The notes under the pieces: model-generated
What the model was told of the DNA's origin: nothing
The model's database searches: none
The model's input: only the letters and a program-made list of their open reading frames with translations
Shown here: piece by piece, positions 1 to 6,168 of the stretch
How the letters are laid out: each line of letters begins with the position of its first letter
How positions within the stretch are numbered: position 1 is the first letter of the stretch
Assembly (NCBI GenBank): GCA_029865515.1
Contig: JAOUGQ010000186.1
Coordinates: 1-6,168, forward strand
Source of the DNA: Nitrospirota bacterium
GTDB taxonomy: Bacteria; Nitrospirota; Nitrospiria; Nitrospirales; UBA8639
DNA length: 6,168 nucleotides
Direction: 5' to 3'
Position numbers and translations under genes: made by a program

Positions 1-741
1 CTGCTCGTCTTCTGAAAGGGCCACTAACTTCAGATACGCCCTTTCAAAGGATGGATTAAGGACAATCGCCTCCTGAAAATGCTCTTTGGCTTCCTGTTTT
101 GTTTTGGCTTCCAGGGCAATAATTCCCAAATAATAATGCGCTTCGGCGGAGCCAGGAAGATGGACCAATAAATCATGGAACACCGCTTCCGCCATCTGAA
201 ATTCTTTCATATTCAACAGGAGGGTGCCATGAGAAAGGTACATCCGCTCGTCCTGGGGAAATTGTCGTTCCCCTTCCGTCAAAACCTGCAAGGCCTGTTC
301 TGTGTCCCCCGCACCGGCAAAGATCTTTGCCAAATCCAAAAACATCGCAGCATTCGAAACCTGTCCCACAGGAATTTTCTTGGCTAACTCCACAGCTTCC
401 GTTATGTGAGCCATAGAAAAATGCAACTTGGCCAGGCGGAATTTCAAGAATATGGAATCTTTATCAAAAGCCAGGCCGGCTTGATATTCCTCTAAGGCCT
501 TCGGGCCATCATTATTTAACTCAGCGAGCGAACCTCGAAGAAAGTGATAATAGGCTTGTGGGTGAGAAACTTCCCGCAGGACTATGGAAGATTCCTGCCC
601 TTGCAGAGTAAGCTGAGGAGCCGTCCCGCAGGACACCACCAATAGCGGAATTCCCCACAGAAGGGTTCTCAGCCGACCCAGCCACATCGGAAATGTCCGT
701 TCAGACCGAACTTGCATAGTTTGCACGCTTGAAGAGTCCAT
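1..741 (-). CDS. TPR-repeat lipoprotein, C-terminus outside window
   Basis: The frame is open from an ATG at 741 to the left edge, giving 247 residues without a stop; the end is missing. The start is supported by AAGGAAGG (746-753) just upstream. Residues 20-38 look like a lipoprotein signal: Arg23 and Arg25, a hydrophobic core, then VVSC with Cys38 as the likely lipidated residue. The n-region is rather long, so Met9 or Met19 are alternative starts, but neither was seen to have a better ribosome site. From about residue 62 the chain is a series of 34-residue helical repeats of TPR type (about 62-95, 96-127, 130-163, 164-197, 198-231 and the start of another). They show the usual pattern, for example AHYYLGIIALEAKTKQEAKE followed by an AIVLNP turn. 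TPR proteins are protein-binding scaffolds; this one would sit at the membrane facing the periplasm. The partner and precise role cannot be read from the sequence. It follows dnaB by 22 bases. Confidence 0.85.
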   Translation of the reverse strand, partial: MDSSSVQTMQVRSERTFPMWLGRLRTLLWGIPLLVVSCGTAPQLTLQGQESSIVLREVSHPQAYYHFLRGSLAELNNDGPKALEEYQAGLAFDKDSIFLKFRLAKLHFSMAHITEAVELAKKIPVGQVSNAAMFLDLAKIFAGAGDTEQALQVLTEGERQFPQDERMYLSHGTLLLNMKEFQMAEAVFHDLLVHLPGSAEAHYYLGIIALEAKTKQEAKEHFQEAIVLNPSFERAYLKLVALSEDEQ

Positions 742-745
742 ATGA

Positions 746-753
746 CCTTCCTT
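746..753 (-). promoter_or_regulatory. Ribosome binding site of the TPR lipoprotein gene
   Basis: On the minus strand this reads AAGGAAGG. The AAGGA part lies 7 bases before the ATG at 741, which is near-ideal spacing. It fixes the start of a gene that could otherwise be begun at Met9 or Met19. Confidence 0.7.
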
Positions 754-762
754 CACAGGATA

Positions 763-791
763 ATTATACTATACCAGTTCGTCTCTCTAAA
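763..791 (-). promoter_or_regulatory. Possible sigma-70 promoter for the TPR lipoprotein gene
   Basis: On the minus strand there is TTTAGA (786-791, four of six matches to TTGACA), a 17-base spacer, and a perfect TATAAT (763-768). The -10 box includes the dnaB stop codon (764-766). Transcription would start near 756, leaving a leader of about 15 bases that contains the ribosome site. This would let the lipoprotein gene be expressed apart from dnaB. The region is AT-rich and such matches occur by chance, so it remains a candidate. Confidence 0.35.
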
Positions 792-2113
792 TTATTAAAT
801 TTGGCATACCGGTCATGAAATTGCAGATCCACTTCTCCGATAGGTCCATTCCGATGTTTCCTCACAAGGATTTGTGCAATGCCTTTTTGTTCAGTATCTG
901 GCTCATACACCTCCTCACGATAGATAAACATTACCACATCCGCATCTTGCTCGATCGCGCCTGACTCTCGCAAATCAGCCAATACGGGTATGGGGGGTTT
1001 TCGATTTTCCACCGCCCGGCTCAATTGGGAGAGGGCAATAACGGGAATATTCAATTCTTTCGCCAATCCCTTTAAGGCACGAGAAATATCAGAAATTTCC
1101 TGCTGACGGGATTCGGAATCTCCTCGCCCCTCCATCAATTGCAAATAATCAACAACCAGGAGATCCAGTCCATGTTCGGCTTTCAGACGTCGAGCCTTTC
1201 CGCGCATTTGCTGAAGGGTCAAATTGCCCGAATCATCAATGAAAATCTTCGTCTGCTCCAGACGACTCGCTGCCTCGGTTAAGGCCACCCAGTCATGCTT
1301 AGTCAACTGCCCGGTCCGGAGACCATGAGAGTCTAAAAGAGCCTGAGAGCTCAGCATCCGTAAAACAAGCTGCGCGCGAGACATTTCCAAACTAAAAATA
1401 CCTACCACCGCATTGGAATGAAGCGCCGCATGTTCGACGATGCCTAAAGCCAAGCTGGTCTTCCCCATACTCGGTCTGCCCGCCACAATAATTAAATCGG
1501 AAGCCTGAAGTCCCGCCAGCATATTATCCAGATCTGTAAATCCGGTAGGAACACCCGTGATCCTCTCTTTCCGGCTATACAGCCGATCAACAATCTCAAC
1601 GCTGTCTTTAATGATACTGCTGACCGGGGCAAACGTCCCTCCTAAATGCCCTTGGGCCAATCGAAAAATTTCTCGTTCCGCAAATTCAAGGAGATCCTGT
1701 GTCCCTGTCGTCCCCTCATAACCCCGCATCACCACATCGGTAGCGGTTCGAACGAGACCACGAAGTAACGACTTGTCTCGAACAATATTACAGTGATACC
1801 GGATATTTGCAGCACTGGGAACCACCTGCACTAATTCCGCAATATATGAAGCCCCCCCAATTTGGTCGAGTTCGCCGGTCCCTCGTAAATAATCTGTCAG
1901 GGTAATTTGATCGACAGGCTGGTTTCGTTCAGACAATCCCACCATTCCGCGATACACGATCCGGTTCCCCGTTCGATAAAAATCTTCTTCCGACAAAATT
2001 TCCATCGCTCGGTTCAGGGCGGCATTGTCCAGGAGAATGGCTCCCAAAACTGATTGTTCCGCCTCTAAATTTTGAGGAGGAACCCGGACCCCTGTAATTT
2101 CAGAAATTGCCAT
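764..2113 (-). CDS. dnaB: Replicative DNA helicase DnaB
   Basis: Hexameric 5'-3' helicase that unwinds DNA at the replication fork and recruits primase. The 449-residue length is normal for the family, with no intein. The N-terminal DnaB domain spans about residues 12-113, opening with the typical PPQNLEAEQSVLGAILLD. The RecA-like helicase domain runs from about 180 to 440. Visible motifs: Walker A GRPSMGKT (212-219), SLEMS with the likely catalytic Glu243, Walker B LLVVDYLQLM (318-327, Asp322), the SQLSRAVE segment (362-369), LRESGAIEQDADVV (381-394), and KHRNGP (419-424), which carries the probable Lys/Arg finger residues. The ATG at 2113 lies inside the end of hisZ (14-base overlap), and no Shine-Dalgarno sequence is seen before it. 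The next Met is residue 37, inside the conserved domain, so this start is the sensible one and translation is probably coupled to hisZ. The TPR lipoprotein gene follows. Confidence 0.97.
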   Translation of the reverse strand: MAISEITGVRVPPQNLEAEQSVLGAILLDNAALNRAMEILSEEDFYRTGNRIVYRGMVGLSERNQPVDQITLTDYLRGTGELDQIGGASYIAELVQVVPSAANIRYHCNIVRDKSLLRGLVRTATDVVMRGYEGTTGTQDLLEFAEREIFRLAQGHLGGTFAPVSSIIKDSVEIVDRLYSRKERITGVPTGFTDLDNMLAGLQASDLIIVAGRPSMGKTSLALGIVEHAALHSNAVVGIFSLEMSRAQLVLRMLSSQALLDSHGLRTGQLTKHDWVALTEAASRLEQTKIFIDDSGNLTLQQMRGKARRLKAEHGLDLLVVDYLQLMEGRGDSESRQQEISDISRALKGLAKELNIPVIALSQLSRAVENRKPPIPVLADLRESGAIEQDADVVMFIYREEVYEPDTEQKGIAQILVRKHRNGPIGEVDLQFHDRYAKFNNLERRTGIV

Positions 2114-3425
2114 ATCTAAACGCTTGTAACCGTTGGGGAAGTTCTTGAATTGATAACCGGGTTTGGCGAGCTTTCTGAGAAGAAGCGGTAAATTCTAACA
2201 TCAGCACCGATTGGGGCATGCTTTTCTTTTCTTCAAAAAGGATCACACACGGCAATCCTCGACGCCGGGCGACAGTGGTCACCCAGGCAAGAGCAGATTT
2301 TGAGGATCCCTCTATCGTTTCCTCAATCACACAAACCCCACCCGCCCGTAACTGTTGAGCGAGGGCAAAGGATTCCTCAGTTTGATGGGGAGAAGTGAAG
2401 ATTAATACAGGCTTTAACCCGTTGCCACTCACCTGCCCTCCTCGCTCCAAGGCGGAAAACACGCGGTCCAAATCCAACCCCAACCCGATAGCGGGAAGGT
2501 CTCGTCCAAAGCGACCGACCAAATGATTGTAACGGCCTCCTCCGCCTATTTCACTACCGAACGAAGAGGTAAAGACATCAAACACCACGCCATCATAGTA
2601 GTCAAAACCTCGAAATTCCCCAAGATCCAGAAGAATGCGATCTTGCACGCCGGTTGTTTCCAATTGTTGATACACCTGGGCAAGTCGGTTTAAAGGTTTG
2701 AGCAATTGAGAATCCTTCCCGGCAATACGTTTTCCCCATTCCAGCACTTCTTCACGGCCACACCGCTCGGGCACCTGCAAAATATTTCTGACCCTGGAAC
2801 GAGGTAACCGCTCAGTGTCTAGAATCTGCTCCAATCGAGGTAGGTCTTTATGAGCCGCTGCGACTTCGGCTTGCTTACGCCCACTTGGAGATAATCCTGA
2901 TTGGGCCAGCAACACTTTAAAAAACCCTACATGACCCAGAGAAATTTTCCAATCGGGTAACCCAATTCGCTCCAGTAGCCCAGCCAGTAAAGTCACGACC
3001 TCTGCATCACTTTGGGGTGAGTCATTGCCAAGCAATTCAAACCCCACTTGAAACACCTCGCGGTCCCGGCCTCGATGCTCCGGTTCATACCGAAATACCG
3101 TAGTTCGATAGGAAAATCGCAAGGGCAGAGCCTCTCCTCCAAGCCCCATTGCCACCATCCTGGCAATCTGGGCCGTGGCATCTGGTCGCAAGACCAGAAT
3201 ACGGCCTGAAGCCCAATCCGCAAATTTATAACATTTCTCTAAAATCTCTGGAGCCAATCCAACGGCCAGAACATCGAGATATTCAAAGGTAGGAAGAATA
3301 ATTTCCTGATAACCCCATGTTGACAAATGGGCCAACAATTGGTCTTCCAACCTCCGAACGCTTTGCGCCGTGTGGGGAAGTAATGTAGCTGTACCAATGG
3401 GGATAAGCGAACGGAGCGATTTCAT
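2100..3425 (-). CDS. hisZ: ATP phosphoribosyltransferase regulatory subunit HisZ
   Basis: HisZ is a paralogue of histidyl-tRNA synthetase that binds short-form HisG to make the active, histidine-sensitive enzyme for the first step of histidine synthesis. I start it at the ATG at 3425 (441 residues), because MKSLRSLIPIGTATLLPH matches the usual beginning; an in-frame TTG at 3485 would add 20 unconvincing residues. Motifs: LRPDATAQIAR (79-89), where HisZ has Asp and true HisS has the EGT signature; FRYEPEHRGRDREVFQ (111-126); EFRGFDYYDG (270-279); GGGRYN (295-300); IGLGLDLDR (313-321). Residues from about 338 onward look like the alpha/beta anticodon-binding fold of HisS, which classical short HisZ lacks. 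No hisG is visible in the window. The gene lies 71 bases after serA and overlaps dnaB by 14 bases. A HisS call is less likely given the LRPD motif, but the extra domain leaves some doubt. Confidence 0.88.
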   Translation of the reverse strand: MKSLRSLIPIGTATLLPHTAQSVRRLEDQLLAHLSTWGYQEIILPTFEYLDVLAVGLAPEILEKCYKFADWASGRILVLRPDATAQIARMVAMGLGGEALPLRFSYRTTVFRYEPEHRGRDREVFQVGFELLGNDSPQSDAEVVTLLAGLLERIGLPDWKISLGHVGFFKVLLAQSGLSPSGRKQAEVAAAHKDLPRLEQILDTERLPRSRVRNILQVPERCGREEVLEWGKRIAGKDSQLLKPLNRLAQVYQQLETTGVQDRILLDLGEFRGFDYYDGVVFDVFTSSFGSEIGGGGRYNHLVGRFGRDLPAIGLGLDLDRVFSALERGGQVSGNGLKPVLIFTSPHQTEESFALAQQLRAGGVCVIEETIEGSSKSALAWVTTVARRRGLPCVILFEEKKSMPQSVLMLEFTASSQKARQTRLSIQELPQRLQAFRYGNF

Positions 3426-3496
3426 GGAACGTATGAAAGAGAACCTACCAACTAAAGCCGGCCGGCCAGGGAAGTGAGCAGACAAGAACTGTCAAG

Positions 3497-5080
3497 CTAG
3501 CTGAGATCGACCGTGCGAACTGACAGAATATCTTTCTCTTTCTTGAGAAGATCTAAAACTGCGGGGGCAAGTGGGGCATCCAGACCAATAATCAAAAGGG
3601 CAGATCCACCCCGCTCGCCTCTGGAGCATTGCATTCTGGCAATATTTACATCATGCTGGCCTAAGACCTGGCCAACCATGCCAATCACCCCAGGTCGATC
3701 CACGTTATCAATCAGAATCATTTGGCCTTCCGACACCACCTCAACCTGGAATTGATTAATTTCGACAATGCGCGGCTCCTGACGATGGAACAGAGTTCCC
3801 GCCAGAGAGTAGGTATGTGAACCCGCTTCTACTTTGATTCGGATTAAACTCGTAAAGTCTCCGGCATCACTACTTTTCACTTCCTTGACTTCAATACCAC
3901 GTTCTTTTGCCACCACCGGAGCATTCACGTAATTGATGACATCCTCGAGAATAGGAGAAAGCAGCCCCTTTAACACAGCAACGGTCACAGGTGCCACGGC
4001 AAGTTGAGCCACTTCTCCAAAATACTCCACCGTGACGGATTTGATGCCCCCATCTAACAGTTGAGCTTGGAACCGGCCCATGCGCTCGGCCAACACCAGA
4101 TACGGTTGAAGTTGTGGAAGCGCTTCAGGCGCCACCGACGGAACATTCACCGCCCCACGGGCAATGCCTCGTTTAAAATAATCGACGAATTGCTCCGCAA
4201 TTCCAATCGCCACGTTCTCTTGTGCTTCTTCCGTCGAGGCTCCAATATGAGGCGTGCAGATAAAGTTATCCAGTGCCATGAGGGGATGGTTGGGGTCCAC
4301 TGGTTCCTTTTCAAATACATCAAAAGCAGCGGCAGCAACTTTTTGAGACTTCAGAGCTTCACATAAATCTTGTTCGTTAATGATGCCACCTCTGGCGCAA
4401 TTCACAATCATAACGCCATCTTTCATTTTCCCCATCGTCTCGGTATTGATGATCCCTCTGGTTTCATTAGTCAAGGGCGTATGAACCGATATGACATCAG
4501 AACGATGAAACAGTTCTTCTAACTCCACCACTTCAATACCCATCTGCTTAGCCCGCTCAACGGCCAGATAGGGATCATACCCAATGACATTCATGGACCA
4601 TCCTTGGGCCAATTTTGCAACATAGGATCCAATCTGCCCTAATCCCACCAAACCCAGGGTTTTATTATAAAGCTCCGTTCCCATGAACCGGGTTTTTTCC
4701 CATTTGCCTTCCTTCATGGACATCGTAGCCTGCGGAATCTTCCGACTCATAGAAGCGATCATCGACATAGTGTGCTCAGCAGTTGTGATCGTATTCCCGC
4801 CAGGGGTATTCATGACGACAATGCCCCGTCGGGTCGCCGCCTCACTGTCAACATTGTCCAAGCCGGTTCCAGCCCGCCCCACAATGCGAAGGCGAGTCCC
4901 TGCTTCAATCACGTCTTTGGTGACTTTGGTGGCCGAGCGAACAACTAAACCCTCATATTGTGGAATCTCTTTAAGTAATTCTTCTTTCGTGAGCTTCGTT
5001 TTCACGGTAACGGAAAATCCCGCCCGCTCTAATACCTCAACCCCCTTAGGGGAAAGACTATCACTGACTAAAATATTCAT
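3497..5080 (-). CDS. serA: D-3-phosphoglycerate dehydrogenase
   Basis: Cytosolic enzyme that oxidises 3-phosphoglycerate to 3-phosphohydroxypyruvate with NAD, the committed step of serine synthesis. Starting at the ATG at 5080 gives 527 residues, the long three-domain form. Motifs in that numbering: substrate-side GRAGTGLDNVD (68-78); NAD-binding GLVGLGQIGS (143-152); NCARGG with catalytic Arg230; DVFEKEP with Glu259; TPHIGAS with catalytic His278. The intervening ASB-type domain covers about 326-446. The C-terminal ACT domain (about 453-527, IDNVDRPGVIGMVGQVLGQH) is the usual site of serine feedback control. The start at 5080 begins MNILVSDSLS as in the family and has GGGAG five bases upstream; an ATG at 5092 would add only MGDS and lacks a ribosome site. 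serC lies upstream on the same strand, placing two consecutive pathway steps together; hisZ follows. Confidence 0.97.
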   Translation of the reverse strand: MNILVSDSLSPKGVEVLERAGFSVTVKTKLTKEELLKEIPQYEGLVVRSATKVTKDVIEAGTRLRIVGRAGTGLDNVDSEAATRRGIVVMNTPGGNTITTAEHTMSMIASMSRKIPQATMSMKEGKWEKTRFMGTELYNKTLGLVGLGQIGSYVAKLAQGWSMNVIGYDPYLAVERAKQMGIEVVELEELFHRSDVISVHTPLTNETRGIINTETMGKMKDGVMIVNCARGGIINEQDLCEALKSQKVAAAAFDVFEKEPVDPNHPLMALDNFICTPHIGASTEEAQENVAIGIAEQFVDYFKRGIARGAVNVPSVAPEALPQLQPYLVLAERMGRFQAQLLDGGIKSVTVEYFGEVAQLAVAPVTVAVLKGLLSPILEDVINYVNAPVVAKERGIEVKEVKSSDAGDFTSLIRIKVEAGSHTYSLAGTLFHRQEPRIVEINQFQVEVVSEGQMILIDNVDRPGVIGMVGQVLGQHDVNIARMQCSRGERGGSALLIIGLDAPLAPAVLDLLKKEKDILSVRTVDLS

Positions 5081-5147
5081 ACTATCTCCCATGGTGGAGG
5101 ACCCATTTCATTCCTCATATAAATGAACTTGAGCACTCCTTAATCAT
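5077..5147 (-). promoter_or_regulatory. Possible serA leader with two chained micro-ORFs
   Basis: Directly before serA lie two tiny frames. The first (5147 to 5115) encodes MIKECSSSFI and stops at a TGA overlapping the ATG of the second. The second (5118 to 5077) encodes MRNEMGPPPWEIV and stops at a TGA overlapping the serA ATG at 5080. Both junctions are ATGA, the arrangement typical of translational coupling. An inner ATG of the second frame (5106) has GAGGA five bases upstream; the first frame has only a weak AGG nine bases upstream. The Cys-Ser-Ser-Ser run suits a sensor of serine supply and Pro-Pro-Pro is a known ribosome-slowing motif. No terminator or antiterminator hairpins are evident, so classical attenuation is not supported. 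Frames this short arise readily by chance. Confidence 0.22.
5086..5090 (-). promoter_or_regulatory. Ribosome binding site deciding the serA start
   Basis: GGGAG on the minus strand, five bases before the ATG at 5080. It favours that codon over the in-frame ATG at 5092, which is preceded by the pyrimidine-rich CCTCC. The same GGAG can pair with CTCC at 5096-5099, so the site might be partly masked when untranslated. Confidence 0.6.
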
Positions 5148-5285
5148 TATCTAGCGCCTATGCAGAAAGCGTCCTAAACCCTCCAAATTTAAATCCAACC
5201 CCACCGGCACTTTGAAGGAATAATTTACGCGCAAATCAACATAGCCCAATAGAGAAATTCGAAGAGCGTTTTATCTAAAAATCCC

Positions 5286-6168
5286 TTAGGCTTTGCGTTT
5301 TTCGAAATCAGCCATAAAGTCAATTAACGCCTCAACACCAGCTTCGGGCATCGCGTTATAAATACTGGCGCGCATTCCACCTACCGACCGATGACCTTCT
5401 AGTGTTGTCAACCCTGCCTCTGTGGCTCCTGCGAGAAAATCTTTATCCAAATCTGGGTTGGCCAATACGAAAGGAACGTTCATCCAAGAGCGAGAAGATT
5501 TTTCAACCGGATTACGGTAAAAATCTGACCGATCAATAGCCGCATACAACTTATCAGCCTTACGTCGATTTATTTCACCCATTGCCGTAAGACCGCCTTG
5601 CTCTTTCAACCATTTAAATACCAAACCGGCAATATAGACGGCATAGGTTGGCGGTGTATTCAGCATGGAGTCCGCTTCTGCTTGCTTGGCGTAATCATAC
5701 ACGCTTGGCGTAATCGGCAACACACTCCCAATGAGATCATCACGTACAATCACCAGCGTCAAACCGGCGGGACCAATATTTTTTTGTGCACCGGCATAAA
5801 TTATCCCGAAACGACTGACGTCGATGGGACGCGATAAAATCGTGGATGAAAAATCAGCGACCAACGGCACCGCACCGGTTTCTGGCACCCAGTGAAATTC
5901 CACGCCACCGATCGTTTCATTTGGTGTGTAATGCACATACGCCGCATCTTGACTTAACGCCCAACTGTTAAACGCCGGGATACTTGTAAAATTATCGCTT
6001 TCGGAAGATGCCGCAACATTCACCGCGCAATATTTTTTTGCTTCGCTAAGCGCTTTTTTGCCCCAAGCACCTGTCAAAATGTAATCAGCTTTAGTTTTCC
6101 CACGCAGGATATTCATAGGAATGGTGGCGAATTGCGTTGAAGCCCCGCCTTGTAAAAAGAGGACTTTA
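5286..6168 (-). CDS. serC: Phosphoserine aminotransferase, N-terminus outside window
   Basis: PLP enzyme that transaminates 3-phosphohydroxypyruvate with glutamate to give phosphoserine, the second step of serine synthesis; it also acts in pyridoxine synthesis in some bacteria. The frame is open to the right edge: upstream of an internal ATG at 6116 it reads KVLFLQGGASTQFATIP, the conserved cofactor-phosphate region, so that ATG is not the start. About 293 of the family's roughly 360 residues are visible and about 70 are missing. Counting from the internal Met, features are: HYTPNET (62-68), VADFSSTILSRPIDVSR (86-102), YAGAQKNIGPAG (107-118) with PLP-binding Lys112, NTPPT (153-157), and GHRSVGGMRASIYNAMP (241-257). 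From memory of the family, these closely match E. coli SerC. Its arginine codons are mostly CGT and CGC, unlike its neighbours. It ends 205 bases before the serA start at 5080, on the same strand. Confidence 0.96.
   Translation of the reverse strand, partial: KVLFLQGGASTQFATIPMNILRGKTKADYILTGAWGKKALSEAKKYCAVNVAASSESDNFTSIPAFNSWALSQDAAYVHYTPNETIGGVEFHWVPETGAVPLVADFSSTILSRPIDVSRFGIIYAGAQKNIGPAGLTLVIVRDDLIGSVLPITPSVYDYAKQAEADSMLNTPPTYAVYIAGLVFKWLKEQGGLTAMGEINRRKADKLYAAIDRSDFYRNPVEKSSRSWMNVPFVLANPDLDKDFLAGATEAGLTTLEGHRSVGGMRASIYNAMPEAGVEALIDFMADFEKRKA

Noticed and set aside
175..387. Plus-strand open frame of 70 codons
   Set aside because: It lies opposite the TPR lipoprotein gene, resembles no protein I know, and is a shadow of that gene; the same holds for the other plus-strand frames opposite serA and serC.
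3481..3493. GACA-AGAAC-TGTC inverted repeat after serA as a terminator
   Set aside because: Only four base pairs and no T-tract; too weak.
5211..5239. TTGATT followed 17 bases later by TTCAAA as a serA promoter
   Set aside because: The -10 matches only three of six positions. Other hexamers in the serC-serA gap (TAAATT, GATAAT) lack a fitting -35, so no promoter is called.
5093..5285. Terminator between serC and serA
   Set aside because: No stable GC-rich hairpin followed by a T-run was found on the minus strand after the serC stop, so read-through into serA remains possible.
5684..5715. Thirteen-base direct repeat GCTTGGCGTAATC at 5684-5696 and 5703-5715 within serC
   Set aside because: The copies are 19 bases apart, so they fall in different reading frames, and the protein there aligns without any insertion against the E. 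coli SerC I recall. Best explained as coincidence.
5286..6116. Complete serC starting at the ATG at 6116
   Set aside because: The frame is open and encodes conserved SerC sequence (LFLQGGAS) upstream to the window edge, so this ATG is internal.

Overview
All recognisable genes in this window lie on the minus strand, so transcription runs from the right-hand end to the left. In transcription order they are: serC (phosphoserine aminotransferase, N-terminus cut off by the window edge), serA (3-phosphoglycerate dehydrogenase), hisZ (regulatory subunit of ATP phosphoribosyltransferase), dnaB (replicative DNA helicase), and a TPR-repeat lipoprotein whose C-terminus is cut off by the left edge.

The organism is a bacterium of roughly balanced base composition. 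The long three-domain SerA, the use of HisZ (which accompanies short-form HisG) and a predicted lipoprotein point to a non-enteric bacterium. From general impression I would guess Nitrospirota (Nitrospira-like), but nothing in the window proves it. The SerC fragment looks different: it closely resembles gammaproteobacterial SerC and uses arginine codons differently from its neighbours, so it may have been acquired separately.

Layout: 1-741 TPR lipoprotein; 764-2113 dnaB; 2100-3425 hisZ, overlapping dnaB by 14 bases; 3497-5080 serA (a start at 5092 is possible); 5093-5285 intergenic leader; 5286-6168 serC. SerC and SerA catalyse consecutive steps of serine synthesis. HisZ belongs to the first step of histidine synthesis. 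DnaB unwinds the replication fork and has no metabolic link to the others beyond the tight gene packing. The lipoprotein follows dnaB after 22 bases, with its own ribosome binding site and a possible promoter.

I see no mobile element, CRISPR array, tRNA, rRNA or convincing rho-independent terminator. The most interesting stretch is the serA leader: two tiny reading frames, one with a Cys-Ser-Ser-Ser run and one with Pro-Pro-Pro-Trp, are chained to each other and to serA by ATGA overlaps. This is a hypothesis, because such short frames also arise by chance.
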